A DNA stretch of 64,000 nt from positions 13,910,938 to 13,974,937 of the forward strand of contig CM034600.1 of NCBI GenBank assembly GCA_020091685.1, in the 5' to 3' direction. The notes below the pieces were generated by a model. That model was not told the origin of the DNA, made no database searches, and saw only the letters and a program-made list of their open reading frames with translations. Positions 23,090 through 35,668 of this stretch are shown piece by piece. A program made the position numbers and the translations under genes. Numbering within the stretch: position 1 is the stretch's first letter; every line of letters begins with the position of its first letter. This DNA is from Lutjanus erythropterus. Lineage: Eukaryota > Chordata > Actinopteri > Lutjaniformes > Lutjanidae.

Positions 23090-23900
23090 AGTGTTTCATA
23101 GCACAGCTTTTGTTATTGGACAGAGTCAGGAGTTTTTCAACACCACTTCAGCACCATTCGTATTGACACGCCATGATGACCAAGCGGACAAAAGAAAACA
23201 CGACGTGGGGAGAGACACTCAGTGAGTGGACTGCCTCATTGTTTTTACAAGACCTGTCACAGCCTAAAACACATGACGGAGCGAAATCCCGCTCAGTTTA
23301 TTTCCAGAACTCATTTAACATGAAAAAACAGCAGAAATGCCCCAAGGGGGGTTTCTGTATAGGGCCCATAAAGCATATGTGGTTTTGCATGTAGAGCTCA
23401 AGTCAAACCTTGGGAGAATGACCCATACAGTCATATAATTCACCAATGCAAAGGCTGAATGAGTAGCCATAGCAACTAGAGTAAGACCTTACAAAGCTTG
23501 CTCATCATCATCCTCAGGCGCGAGGAGAAGAAGAGGGCCCCACTTGGAGGTTTGCGTTGTAGGAAAATGTTAGCATTCTGTTGCCAAAAACAATTCTCCT
23601 CAACTCTGGATAATATGAGGCAATACAGCAACACGGCCCAATGGATGGCTGCGGATGTCACAAAGCCACAAGTTTCCAAAAAGAACCAGCAGCAAACAAA
23701 CCTCAGGGCTTTTTGAACCAGGGGACTGACTGACAACCCATTGGCTGCAAGAGCCACACCAAGAAAGCCACAAATTGAAAGTTTTGCTACGCATTTATTG
23801 GGAACTTTTGCAGCTTCTTGGCATGCTGACAGAATTGCATTGTGGCAGCAAAGCTGCGGATGGGTTATTGATCTTTTTGACGTATAGATGGGAGAGGAAG
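23090..23900. promoter_or_regulatory. Extended repeat-free region with enhancer-like sub-blocks
   Basis: Two better sub-blocks stand out: 23095-23300 (TTGTTATTGGACAGAG, a CCAAT-type inverse motif) and 23760-23900 (CACAAATTGAAAG, GCATTTATTGGG, GGGTTATTGATC). No tandem repeat or transposon end interrupts 800 bases. Overlapping opposite frames at 23476-23794 are shadows of a stop-poor stretch. Confidence is low because only texture supports it. Confidence 0.25.
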
Positions 23901-24589
23901 CGGTCTTTCACTGTGGGTCGTGTTGAATAATAAACTGCAGAGAAAGTGTATTTGTGTCAGAGAGCAAGAAAGAAAAAAAGAGAAAAATAAAAGGAAAGAC
24001 TCTGTTTCTCATTGCTGAAGCCTTTAAAATAGGAGCTAACTATCATGTCAAACATGATCTCAACAAATGGATCTGACTCATGTGAGTACCAGATACTGGC
24101 AAATCTGATCGGAACACTTTACAATCAATGAAATGACATGGCTGCCCCAAAAAAGGAAGAAAAAGAAGTGGGAATATCAAGCCTCCAGTGTTTTTTCTCT
24201 CAGGTCTCTTGCTATCATTTGAACTCCATGATAACAAACCTTTACACATTCCTGCCAGAATCTGCCACAGATTGTTTGACTAAGGATACACGTCTGATTC
24301 AGTCTGCTTTTTAGCGTCAAGTCAGATGGTGCCTGTTCATGGCTCCAAGTCCTTCCTCTGGCTTGTCCTTTAAAAGGGTGTAAAATGGGGCTATTTCGGG
24401 ACTTCCCAGAGATAGGGGCCTTGACAGCTGACCCAAAACAAGACCAGAGCTATGACTTCTTAAAAACATGCCTCAACAATGAGGTTGCTCACAGAGCTTA
24501 AGTAGGGAGGTGGGAGGACTAAGGCAGGAGATGAGGAAACGGGGCAGAAATCTGCACGGCTAAATACCAGGAAGCTGGGCGTCCATCAG
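23901..24589. other. No gene seen
   Basis: A-rich tract at 23965-23998 and otherwise unique-looking sequence. Confidence 0.55.
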
Positions 24590-24905
24590 ATAGAATATAT
24601 TTATGATGACTTTAATAAGCGGAAGAATTGAGGTGCTTTGGCCAAGGCAAACATAAAGGGGAGTGCTGATACTAAACTTTCCCTCTCTTTCTCTGTCTTA
24701 GTTGATAAAGAAGGTAATTATGAATGTAATCACTGTTTGGCTTCTTATCTCCATCTCCACTTTGCTGCGAAGCTTAATGTGAGAAAATTATACAGCATAT
24801 TGGCAAAAGCGAAAGACATTGATGCCAAAGGAATGCATGTGATGCCATTGTCTGAGAGAAAGAGGAGAGGTCAGATTAGCTTGACACTTATCACACTGCG
24901 CTAAA
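24590..24905. promoter_or_regulatory. Enhancer-like block
   Basis: Contains TGGCCAAGGCAAACATAAAG (forkhead-like AACATAAA, about 24638), GTTGATAAAGAAGGTAATTATG (24700) and AATGTAATCACTG (24724). The 88-codon frame at 24638-24904 is open across it but has no start context, splice signals or domain. A regulatory reading is preferred. Confidence 0.3.
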
Positions 24906-25479
24906 GCTAACACTGTTACCCAACCCTACATCCAGATGGGTCTATGCAGGGTGCGGCCTGTGACGGAACTAAGAACTGTTGGTGAGATAGAGCTTAGTGC
25001 ACAAAGGTTAGATTTGGAAGGCAAACACTCAGAACTATTGTACAACTCTGGAAAGTCACGGCCACTTGTCAAATACAAACGGCTGATATTTACAGAACGA
25101 GCGTTGACCCCGTGTGTCCTAAGAGTCTTTGTGTGATTTATGAAGAAAATGCCATAGTGAAATCTCCTGGCAGGGTTTACTGAGACTTCGGACAACTTGT
25201 CTCGTCATTTCTATGTCCCGTATTATTCACAAGTCTTGCTTAGACATGTGCGGTCAAGGTGCCACGCATTATACGCTTGGCACAAATGAGAGATTCAAAT
25301 ATTTGTATTCATACGTCTGACAGTTGCAGCGTTTGAAGTCATTTCTCTGTAAGAAAGCCATGTCTCAAGGTGAGGTTTGCACTTCGTCAGCAAACAAAGC
25401 TTGGGAAAGAAGCTCACTGAGGGGAATGCAGAGGGAGGTGGAGGGAGGAGAAAGAGAGCAGGATTCTGCAAATTTATTA
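24906..25479. other. No gene seen
   Basis: Unique-looking sequence with overlapping opposite frames at 24926-25195. No repeat detected. Confidence 0.5.
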
Positions 25480-26060
25480 AAAGGGTCATATTTTCATGGC
25501 GGCCTCGTGCAACCATCCATCACCTGACGTCCAAGGCCCCTTATCCTTTTAAGGCCGTTGACTCTGAACTTGATATCGACAGAACCATACAGATAAATTA
25601 TCTGCTTGGCCTCCGCTTTATTGATAAGTCATTTGGGCAGATGATCAGTAATAATCATAAGTGAATAAGGGTGTGCCAATAGATCTTCTGCCAGCAGACG
25701 GTGTGACAGCCGCAGGGTTGAGGCCCAATAAATAACCCTACCTTTTGGCCTAAGAGGATTGCCTACACAGCATCGGCAGCTACTGTGGCATGCCTTTCAG
25801 ATAATGATATATCACGTCCTCCCTCTTCATTTTGATAAAGGTTGCAGTTTATCGATACGTGGCAGCAGGAAGAAAAATAATATTGCCTTATTTCTAATGA
25901 TCTCCTACTCTTCCCATGACACATATTGCCTCTTAGCAAGCAGGGGGTTATGGGACTAAGATTTAGGGTCTTGACTTAAGGGTGTATAGATTGAATCAAA
26001 GGTCGTGCCACGGATACTTTTCATTTCACATACCTCAGCTGAGCGAGATGTCTACGCAGC
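25480..26060. promoter_or_regulatory. Long candidate conserved non-coding element with inverted GATA pair
   Basis: CAGATAAATTATCTG at 25590-25604 is a perfect inverted repeat around a single central base, placing AGATAA and TTATCT back to back. Around it are TTATTGATAAGTC (25619), GTAATAATCATAAG (25649), CCCAATAAATAACCC (25724), CAGATAATGATATATCACG (25798) and GCAGTTTATCGATACG (25843). For about 580 bases there is no microsatellite, transposon end or low-complexity tract, the longest such run in the window. This is the strongest enhancer-like block by texture. Function is inferred. Confidence 0.45.
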
Positions 26061-26329
26061 CTATGCATATATGAATGTTTACATTTATGCACAACATAAA
26101 TCTGATATTGGCTTTTTAGTTCAGCAATGTCATATGTTTCATATCTCCATTTCCTCCTGCAAACTGAATTTGTGTATTTAGAAACAGACACCAGACCACA
26201 CTGTCTGTTCCTCTGTCTAGTGCCAATATGAATCCTTAATTCAAACCAGGAATTCCTTTAGGTAGGTAGAAAAGGACGCGGAAACACAGAGAGGGGGATC
26301 TCTCATCGCATCAGGGGCTTTTCTGGACG
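26061..26329. other. No gene seen
   Basis: AT-rich spacer without recognised elements. Confidence 0.55.
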
Positions 26330-26440
26330 GCAGCCACTGAGATATTGTCACGTGACGATGGATAACTGGCGAGTAAATTGCATATCGTTTATCGGGGTCC
26401 GGCTAAATATTTACACCAGTGGCATATTTCAACATAAACA
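26330..26440. promoter_or_regulatory. Enhancer-like block with GTCACGTGAC palindrome
   Basis: GTCACGTGAC at 26347-26356 is a perfect 10-base palindrome and an exact match to the extended E-box bound by MITF/TFE and USF proteins. It is followed by AAATTGCATATCG (26377) and TTTATCGGGG (26388). Motif identity is seen directly; factor binding is inferred. Confidence 0.35.
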
Positions 26441-28984
26441 GAGGGGTTTTGGTAGCTTTTCATTTTTCTTTGCACTCTCTCTTTCTTCAAATCCAATATA
26501 CTGTACAGAAAGGACAAGTTGGCTCAAACAAGAAGGCTAGACAGAGACGCTGGACAAGACGGAAGGAAATAAGGACAAAGGAAAAGACATTTTAAGAAGT
26601 TTTTGCTGTAGAGATGTTCAGGCATCCCCCAGCAAATCCATCCTGTGGCTTTTCTGCATTTTTGGACCACACACACATGCACACACATATATACAAGGAG
26701 CTTGGGCGCGGGCCCAAACATAGAAGTGAAAAGTCTCTAGTGACTTGCAGGCTAAGTGCATGTATACATGGGTCGGTGGCTGGGACAAGCGAGGGCTTTC
26801 TTCAGAGCTCCAAGGGTTTATACCGAGGTCAAGCCCTGCACACGATGGTGATGATGCTGATGATGCTTGAGAAGGCCAAAGCTATGCCGAGCGACTTGCT
26901 GATGAGATTTCTCCAGCAGATAAATAAACAAGGCCTGACGGTGGATTTCCTGCTCAGGGATATGACTGTGTTTTTGTTTGTGAACAGCAGGGTAGATATA
27001 AGAGTTTGATCTGATGTGCCAAACAGGGACAAATTATACAGAACCATTGCATAATTACAGTTGTAACAGAGTAGTAGATCAATTATTAAACACCTCCCAC
27101 AATTCATCTGTCCCTCTGAACTATCTACTTTTCTCTTAAACCTGTCTTCACTCTCTCAATGGCCTTTTTGTTCTGGTGTGGCCTCGGTGTTTACAAGGAA
27201 GACATAGAGCTTAGATGTTAGGTCATCAGCAGGACAGAGGTGAATGGTGTGGCGTGTGCTGGGGAAAGAGTAAACACATCCTAGTGTTCATAAGACACTC
27301 TTTGTTAGATAGGCTGTGTCTTTAGTTGCTTTTATTGCACACTTGAACACACAGTCTTTTAATATATTTTATTAACCACAACAAATATGACTGAGACATA
27401 TAAAATGGCCCCTTGTCCTCTGTGGACTGTTCTGGCTATTGAGAATTGTCAAGCTTGGATGCAGGTAAAAGTTTGTTTGCTCATGACAATGCTAACAAGG
27501 CAGAAACATGCTGTCTCAAGCATCTCTGCTATCCTGTGTGCTGAAACTTGACTATGACTAACAGGTGGCTAGGAGAACATCCACTTTGCAGAGACAAATG
27601 GAGATAAGTAATCTACATTTTACTGTCCATAATTCCTGTCCACATGACGCGTGGTACTGCCATGACAAGTTCAGACACCGTTTGCCACTTCACGCAGGTG
27701 CAGTGAGAAAAAAGGCACTGACGTTGGGGAAACAACTTCTGGCTCCGCTTCAACTGTGTGAGAGCCTGACAAAAGAAGACCATTTGTGACATGTCAGAAA
27801 TTAGTCTGAACAATTCTTGCTCCCCCTATTGCACAAGAGAAGATGCCCGATGAAGTTGAAACTCCATCAAAATGAGTCGTGAGGCTCAAGAATCGGGTCA
27901 TAAACAGGCTCAAGTTGTGCAGTGTATCCTCAACTTTAGTAAAACTGATCCACTGTAGGAATAAAGAGTTTGTTTCTGTATTATATGATTGATTTGACAT
28001 TCTGTGATGCCATCATCAAGTAAAGTCAAAAACTTAAATCGTAGGTTCTTCAAGGTTTAATTCAAATGCAATTACCACTGACTGAAGCACGTACACGATA
28101 TAAATACCAACAATAATAATGGCAGCTTAATAGTTCTAATGGCTGCTATTATCATGTGTATTATTTTGAGTATGATGTGGAGATAAGAGACAAAAAGTGT
28201 TTGTGTATAACAAATGGACTGTAACTAGAACACTGTTTATCCTTGTGATTTCTTCTGGTGGCCAATCAGATTATTTACACGGTGGAAACATATAAAAGCC
28301 AGAGCAGTTAAGGCAGCTGCTACTGCCAAAAGATATTGTCTGGAGATACTGGCTCCAAATGGGCTCTTTCACTATGGTGGCCAGCGAGGAACACAATTTG
28401 CACGGAGTTGACGCAAAGGAACAAAAAATACAAACTTGATTGCCAAATGCATATAATGGCCCCCAAATCATGATGACTGGTTATTTTCAAATTCTGTTCT
28501 TCCACCAGTCATTAAGTACATGGACATTTAAATATGTTCTAAATAATGGGATAAACGCTTCCACGGTCATTCAGAATGGAACAAACAATACAATTGTGAC
28601 TGTCCTTAAATAATTTGCTGACTGGTTTTATTACAACAAGGATTTTTGTGAATAGCTACACTTGACAATCCACACGAAAAACTGACTTTAAAAATACACA
28701 CTCTGAAAAATACAGTAACTGGAAACACCAACGTTCAGAAATGATGGATTGATCCCATTGTGCAAATGAATCATCCACCATTCTGCACTCATTGATTGGC
28801 TCAGTCAAACATTTGTTGCTACACAGCAACCTATTTGGGGCTCTCGTGCTCCGTGTCCATTTTTTTTCTTTCTTTCCAACCCTCCCTCTGTCTTCGTGAA
28901 CACACACTCTATTTATCCTCACTCTGAAGAGATAGCAACATTTATCACCACAAGAGCTGTCTCCAAGTCCACAGGATCAACCCA
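26441..28984. other. No gene seen in 2.5 kb
   Basis: The 131-codon frame at 26614-27009 is the largest here; it has no domain, and frames on the other strand are equally open. Short A/T runs only. No terminal repeats or tandem repeats were found apart from a brief CACACA stretch at 26671-26688. Confidence 0.5.
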
Positions 28985-29090
28985 TCACCTCCACAATAAA
29001 TGTCAAGCTGTCATGATTTATGCAGCTAATGAAATTGATTAGATCGCTACAATGTCCCAGAACATTGTAATCGCATGATTCACGAACTGT
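28985..29090. promoter_or_regulatory. Short enhancer-like block
   Basis: GTCATGATTTATGCAGCTAATG and GAAATTGATTAGATCGC contain TAAT and TGATT homeodomain/TALE-type sites next to ACATTGTAATCGCATGATTC, all within 100 bases free of repeats. Confidence 0.3.
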
Positions 29091-30484
29091 CCTGTTTACT
29101 CAACTTGCTTGAAAGATGTGTGTGTGTTGTTGGGATGAAACTGGCACGGGTTGGTAAAAACAGGTTGTGAGACATCTTGTCAGCCACCACTTGGAAATCT
29201 ACAGTTACAATTTTTGGAGCCTCTCTCATCATACGCCTTTATGATGTGGCCTTGAGGACTCTTGAAAGAAGATATAATTGAGTGGAGATAATGTAGCAGT
29301 CCCACTCCCTTGTACAAAGGCCATTGTCTGATGTTTTTGCCATCAAAACCCAAGATGAGTTGAAGTGTTACTGACATTGATAATTTCAGGGATGGTCTCA
29401 GACTTCAAAAGGCTGCGTGGCAATGATGTTACAAAAGCGATGATATGATGCTGCTGGCTGTCCTGGGCCACTGAATGGAAAAACTGTGGACTTTGTGGTG
29501 CAAGACTCTGCCAAGTAGAATTTTAGTATCTGACAGATACCTCATATCACTCCAAAGTTCAATCTCTCTTATGACATATAAACTAAGAACTGTTACATCA
29601 ATACCAAAGATCACAATTTTGAGCGCTCCATCACAGTTATGTCAAAGAAGTAACGCACTGAGTAAAAAAGTTTGTTTCTTTTTTAATGACCAAGGGTTTT
29701 CATTTTTCATTGTTCTTGAGTATATATTTGAGACAGTAATACCTTTGTTACATCTAGTCTACTCTAAATGCGGGGACTGTGTGTTGTGTAGGAGCGCTCG
29801 AAAGGAGCCCCTCTACAAGTTGCTAGTGGCCTGGAAGAAAAGTAAGCACCACCATGATACAATAACGATGGAGAAAGCCCAAAACAAATGGCAGCTTCCA
29901 GCAACAGTCCCTGACCATACTTTTTAGACCAAAATCTGAAAAAAAATAACAGTTACACCAAGTATTTGCTGTGCCTCCCACAAAATACTGAGATTTTTGC
30001 ATTTAAAAACGCCTTTTCTAACCTTCACAAGCACATTGAAGTAAGTTGCACATACTGTAAGTGAAAATGTAGTTAGCTTGCTAATATTAGCTATGTCAAC
30101 CTTTCACATGTGACTTTAATCCTTGATGTTATTTTACTTATTTATTTATTAACTCATCTTGTAGCTATAGTGGTCTGTTGAGCTTTTAAATGGTGTGCTT
30201 CAGAGAGCAGTTAAACACATTCTCAGGCAGAAATTATGGTCATGGATGAGGTAATATTAAAGTTTTATTCACATTTATGTTTTACCTAGCTAGCAGGAAA
30301 TGCACTGTTACCTTTAATAAATTACAGATATTTCTGCATTAAGATTGTTTTAAACATTTGGGGTCATGTTAAGAACACAACTGGACAAAATATATATGTC
30401 TCAGGCTTTTAGACATTTTTATTTGGAAATGTCACATATTATAGCTTTAACCTAACATAATGCCAACGTGAACATTAACATGAC
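29091..30484. other. No gene seen
   Basis: The 150-codon frame at 29475-29927 is among the longest in the window but shows no domain, no composition of a real protein and no conserved motif that I recognise. Treated as background. Confidence 0.5.
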
Positions 30485-30715
30485 TTTCATCATTACTGTA
30501 CACCTAAAAAATATTAAAATGGAAAGTAATGTGTATAATACTTTGAGTAATTTATTAACCAGGTACATTTTTAAACTTTGAGTATGTTTCTTAAATGTAT
30601 TCACTTTTCCCTTAAGTCATTTTTCATGGGACTAATAGTAGTTTTACTTGAGTATAGATTTTCAGTGCTTGAGCCACCATTGCGAATACTCAAAGACAAA
30701 ACCCACCTCTAATAT
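30485..30715. mobile_element. Probable decayed interspersed repeat with TACTTGAGTA motif
   Basis: TAGTTTTACTTGAGTATAG followed by TTTTCAGTGCTTGAGCCACC resembles the end of a teleost repeat that I recall as ending in '...TACTTTTTCCACC'. A similar series of AAGTACTCAAGTG, TACTTAAGTAC and TTTGTACTTC words occurs at 38430-38500. The copies are too diverged to delimit. Confidence 0.35.
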
Positions 30716-33359
30716 GCAGGTGAATGTGAATATCTATTCAGTTGACCTTCGGGCTCATCACAAACAAGTTTATTAGCTGGGCCATATAAGGTGAAGGCTC
30801 TTTACAACCCTATTAGTGTGAAGCAGAGACTATCTCTGTCACTAAGATTGATGTTCCCTGGCTTATCGAGCACTTCCGTTATCAGCACAAACCTTCAGCA
30901 AGTCCCATTTGCACCTCAGACTTGAGACTCATCAAACCTCACAGGTCTTTATCATCGGCATCATCAACTGTTAAAAACTCTTATCATTATTATCTTCATT
31001 GGTGTCACTGATAGCAGTTTTATATTTTAATGTAGAGCTATCATCATCGTCCTGGCAGTTAGAATAACAAATGTATGATATGGACAGATAGGATGCTCTG
31101 CCGTGGTCTCTGGACCCTGGTTTATAGCTGTCTGTCTGTCTGGCCAGTCCATGAGATGATGACAGATGACTTTATTGGGGGAGTTGCATGGTCACAACTT
31201 GCAGCCGGGACTTTCCATTAGTCATCTAACTAGAGCAATCAGCATGGAAAATGTTTGCGAACACCCTCTTGACCTTTTTTTGTTGTTTTTATATCTGCAA
31301 AGCCAGAACGTAAGATATTCTCGGCCCACGGCTTAAGACAAAGAAGCAAAAAAAATGACCAAACAAACAAGGAGCAGAGACGAAACTGATTTTGGAGTGG
31401 TTAGCTCATTTAATTTCTTCTCATTTTGGCCCCTGCGGTTGTAATAGATGATTTGGGGAGAGAGTTATTGGACAAAGCAGGAGGGAGGGTGCAGGGCAAG
31501 CTTGGTGAGAGGAAACTTATCTGTCCTTGGGCTGTGGGACAGAACACAGTGCCGGCTTTATTCAGCGTCTCGGCCCTGTCGTTAAGGAACGATGACACAC
31601 TCCTCCAGGCCCACATTAATCTTTAACAGTGTGATTTCTAAAATAACACCAGTGTTTTCCCTACGGCACGTGGGGAGAGTGAAGGCCCCATTCAGTCCTG
31701 CTGAGCTCAGTCAAGTTTTGTTTTGTTTTTCTTTTTCCCCATACTGTTAACATCAGAGAGCAGAGGACAAGGGACGGGGTTAGAAAACTGAAAAGACAGA
31801 CAAGAGTTTGAATAGAGAAGGCAGAAGAGACGCAATGCATGGGAGTATGGTAGGACTGCCTCTAACAGTTGATCAAGCCGTTAGTCAATGAGGAGAGTTT
31901 TAGTTGGCCAAGTTTTCATTAGTCCTATTACCAGTAGGGCCAGGACAAACGCATCAGGGGGTCACAGACCTTTTCTCTTGTAACGCAGTAGTGACTAGCA
32001 ATACACTGCACTTGTCTGCACTGGGAGATCACTGGTGTTTGTTTACACCACTAGAACAGAAGCTTTGGACTGCTGGGAGAAGAAGGTTTGCAGGCTTGGA
32101 GCAACGGGGGACCCAGCAGGCAATGCTGGCTGGGAGTGCCGCTGCAATGAGCTGCAGAACTGCAATCAGGTCAGCAGACAATGAACCTAGGTCAGCAGCT
32201 TTGTGGTGAAAATGCCTAGACTAGGACTGAACACAGTCTCTGAGACCAACAGAGGCTAATTAAGCAACAGGGAATACATTACACACAAATACTGATTTAC
32301 ATTGACTCCAACCAGGACTCTGATGAAGACATGATGGGAAATGTGAATTGGTTGAGGAGCCAATTTGTAGTGAGTTAATTTGTACAGTAAGTATCTATAT
32401 TGTTGACAAGTCTGCAACAACAGGACTTGTGATGTTATAGAGCTTTTGCACCAACATCACAGTTTCGTCAGTAACCTGGATCTGTAGCTATTATGGACAA
32501 ACCGTGATGTGAACAACAAAATGGATGACATGCTGATTTTAGGATGTCTAAACTACAGAAAAGTTCAGGAAAACACATGGAAAAACTTACAAAGAAGGAC
32601 TTGGAAAAGAGGAAAGGGCACAATATTTTAAGAAGCTAAGGTCAGTAAGTTGGTGTAAATCCATACGAGCTTGCTCCTTCATCTTGCAATGATGACCAGA
32701 CTATGTGCTCTCTATTTCCTATCCTGACATTGTGAAACTACCCTGTTTTTCCCGAGCTGATACACAGATGAAAACCTAAAATTTTACAAAAGTTTGGAAA
32801 CGTACAACCAGATGGTGTGTGAATGGGACAGACAGGCATAGTATCAGCTCATCAATGACCTGTGTATTGTGAAAGCCAGGGTAGGTGATCAACCAGTCTT
32901 ATTTCTTTGGAAATTTGAATATCTCAAGCCTTATAGTCTGATAGTAGAACTTTTCAGTCAAAATGCTGATCATCACAATCATTTAAGCAATTAAAACATC
33001 CCTCCTCAACCAGTTTATTACAGAAGTCAATTGATGACAGACTTGTAGTTATTCTTTACGAGCTTATATTTGTTTGACCAAAATTGATCAGTTTGAGCTA
33101 AATTGCTGCCTTCATCAAATTTTACATGTGAACGTAATCACTACATCGGAAGTCGCGTACACGACTCATGAACTCAGAGCTTACGGGGTTGTGGATATAA
33201 CAAAAGTGTGGCATTCATATGAACTCTTCTTGAACATGGTACACAAAATCCCATTCAAAGGCAACAAATCATGGGATTAGATGTGTTCTTCACATTCAGG
33301 ACCTTCAAAATGTCTGATATGTGGACTGACGACACGCCGTGAAACACCCTATACTGTGT
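30716..33359. other. No gene seen in 2.6 kb
   Basis: Single-copy-looking sequence. Frames at 31410-31626 overlap in opposite directions. No repeat, terminal inverted repeat or splice-flanked frame of quality found. Confidence 0.5.
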
Positions 33360-33500
33360 TGTAATTAATTAACGAAATGTTCAGTCTCCTTGCTGGTTGT
33401 TCTGACACATCCAGCATCCTAACCGCTTTTATAATTAGCATTGTCTTTAACAGGCAGCCTGCTTCATGCCCCTTATAAAATTTATCCTTCAAAGGCTTGT
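33360..33500. promoter_or_regulatory. Enhancer-like block
   Basis: GTAATTAATTAACGAAATG (overlapping homeodomain sites, 33361) is followed by TTTATAATTAGCATTGTC (33429) and CCTTATAAAATTTATCC (33471). Repeat-free. Confidence 0.35.
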
Positions 33501-33752
33501 TATACGGTCTTGTATTTCTCTGCAATGTAGCACAGTGTTAACAATGTTTCTTAGAACATTATTTCTCAGCCCAGGAACTCCATTTTCTGGTGCTCCAAAA
33601 ATCATATATCTAAATAATTAAATTAATATCAGAAACATACAGTGACTAGTCAACATTGGTATTAACTAGAGTATGTGGCGCATAAAGCAGAATTGGGTTG
33701 GATTTGGTGCACCATCACCAGACAGTAAAAGCCCTTGACCTCACTTACTCAC
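33501..33752. other. No gene seen
   Basis: AT-rich spacer. If the minus-strand candidate exon next to it is real, this would be intron downstream of its donor. Confidence 0.5.
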
Positions 33753-33826
33753 CCTGACAGTGGCAGCTCCAGTGGCTCCCTCACGCCACACATTACTGTT
33801 GTTAACAGTGTTATCACAGGGCTGCC
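33753..33826 (-). CDS. Candidate 74-base exon, unidentified protein
   Basis: On the minus strand a pyrimidine-rich acceptor (TCTTTATCTTGCCCAG) precedes 74 bases, and a near-consensus donor GG|GTGAGTAAG follows. Two frames are open. In one, two leading bases complete a prior codon and 24 codons follow (beginning QPCDNTVNN and ending GATGAATVR), finishing at phase 0, which matches the phase-0 candidate exon at 18467-18514. In the other, 24 codons read from the first base (GSPVITLLT...). The segment contains an Asn-rich N-glycosylation-like NNS if extracellular. No protein is recognised. A regulatory-element reading is equally possible because the surrounding 33720-33870 is also repeat-free. Confidence 0.27.
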
Positions 33827-35668
33827 CTGGGCAAGATAAAGACTGAGGCCGCTGATTGGCCTTAAGTGAATGAAGGACTGGCTGCAGACACATAGACGTA
33901 GAGGGGAGTGTCAGTCAGCCTGCCTCTGGTTAATGACAGTGGAGAGATAGAAGCTGAAACAACAGCATTTTGGGGGGGGGGCTGTGTGTGTTTAACAGCA
34001 GGCTGGGAAAGGGAGCACGGGAGAAATCTGACAGTGCCACTAATGTTGTTTGGGTTTTGGGAGCCAGACAGGAATCTCTCTTTCTGTCTCCCTATCAGAG
34101 CCGAGGGAGGTAGCTTGGCCGCTTGCTAGTGACCATTACACAGCATGATAGCGCCGCAGCTTTGAGGTTTCCCATCAGGAGGAGCAGGGGGCCTCGTGAG
34201 GCACAAAGAAAAAGATGGAAGATCCAGTGGGCTGATTCTGACAGATAACCAAAGCCAAAACCACTCGCTTATGAAGCCAAAGGATTCTTGCAAACATCTT
34301 GTCTCACAAAATAGCATCTCATTCCCTTTATCTTTCCCCTTCTCACCCACTGTGTGGATACAGTATATCTTGTTTCACAGTATTTTTAATTCAGTAGATG
34401 GAGGAGTGATGGGAGCGCTCTGGTTATGAGACTTTTTAAGACTTTTTTGAGGCTGTTAAGCTGTCGAAGAGGCTTATTCTTTCTGTAGCTTTCAATAACT
34501 TCCATGTGCATTTAATTTCTCATCCCCTCCCTCCTTCCTCTGTCTCCTTTCCGCTGAGTGCTCCACACAGTATACAGAAGGTCGGGCCAAGGCTAACATG
34601 TATCTATAATGTGTTCGTCTCAGGCAGCCCCCTGAGGAGTGCAGCGCTGCTTTGGCTCCTTGGCACAGCGGACAATGTGGGTGTTGTGTGGAGGAGCTGG
34701 CTGGCTGTACACTCACAGACGAGTCAATCTGGGGCCACTGCTGAACTGCTGCCTGTCCTGCCGCTCTAGTGCCTCAATAAGACCCCTCTTCACTGATTTT
34801 AAAAAAATCTACTTCCCTTATTTGTTTTGCATTAATTTTTTAAAAAATGACTTAACTTTTTCTTCTGCTCACCATGCTGGATCTGATCTGTTCTCACCCC
34901 TCACACTCGGTGCAGCATGCTTTCTTTTATGGGCCTGTGTGTCTATAAGTGTGTGTGTGTGTGCCTACATGAGAGTACTCCTTTTCACAGTGCTGACACC
35001 CGGCAGATTGAGACATCAGGCGCCTGCTCGCTGTGGTAAATTAGCCATTCTTCTCGGGGGCTAATTGGAAATCTAAATGTTTTGCAGGGGGAGAGAAGAG
35101 CTGTGAAGGAATGTGGCTCGCCTGGGAGCGGAAAATCAGATTACAGATTTTTTTTTTCAATATTTTCATTCAACGATATTTGATATACATTTACTCTGAT
35201 CATCAGTATGTTGAGGTAAATCACAAAGAACAAAACATATTTAAGGAAAATGGATAGTGGAACGCAGGAAACAATGTTTGTGGAGAACCCTTTGTGGAGA
35301 TGTATTCCCATCCTGAAACCCTTGCCACTTTTAATGAGCAAACACTCAAAGCTCTGAATTAGAGGGAAATACATTTCCATGCATAATGACCCAACTACAA
35401 AAAAGAAAAAAAGGCATTAATTACAGTGCCTCCATCTGCATAATTTAAAATAAAATATGAAACAAAAAATGCCACTAACACTAATTGACTAATTCATCAC
35501 AGGACCTTGTTGGTAAATGTTCCTCCCTGCTTGAGTAGTTTCAGCAAAATGAAAACATTTGTATAAAGTTAAGGTTTAGGCCTGCCAGTAAACACTGAAA
35601 AGTGGTAATAATTATGAATACCACTTTCTTAACCCATCAGTAATGAGTTTTGTTATGTTAAAAAAAAA
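33827..35668. other. No gene seen
   Basis: A G9 run lies at 33972-33980. The segment 34130-34260 is repeat-free and enhancer-like but weak. Frames at 34492-35064 overlap on both strands. A brief GT run is at 34950-34963. Confidence 0.5.

Noticed and set aside
29475..29927. 150-codon plus-strand frame
   Set aside because: Among the longest in the window but has no recognisable domain, no splice or promoter context and unremarkable composition; frames this long are expected by chance in 64 kb.
34639..35064. 141-codon frame
   Set aside because: Overlaps two other frames in different phases and a GT run; no family likeness.
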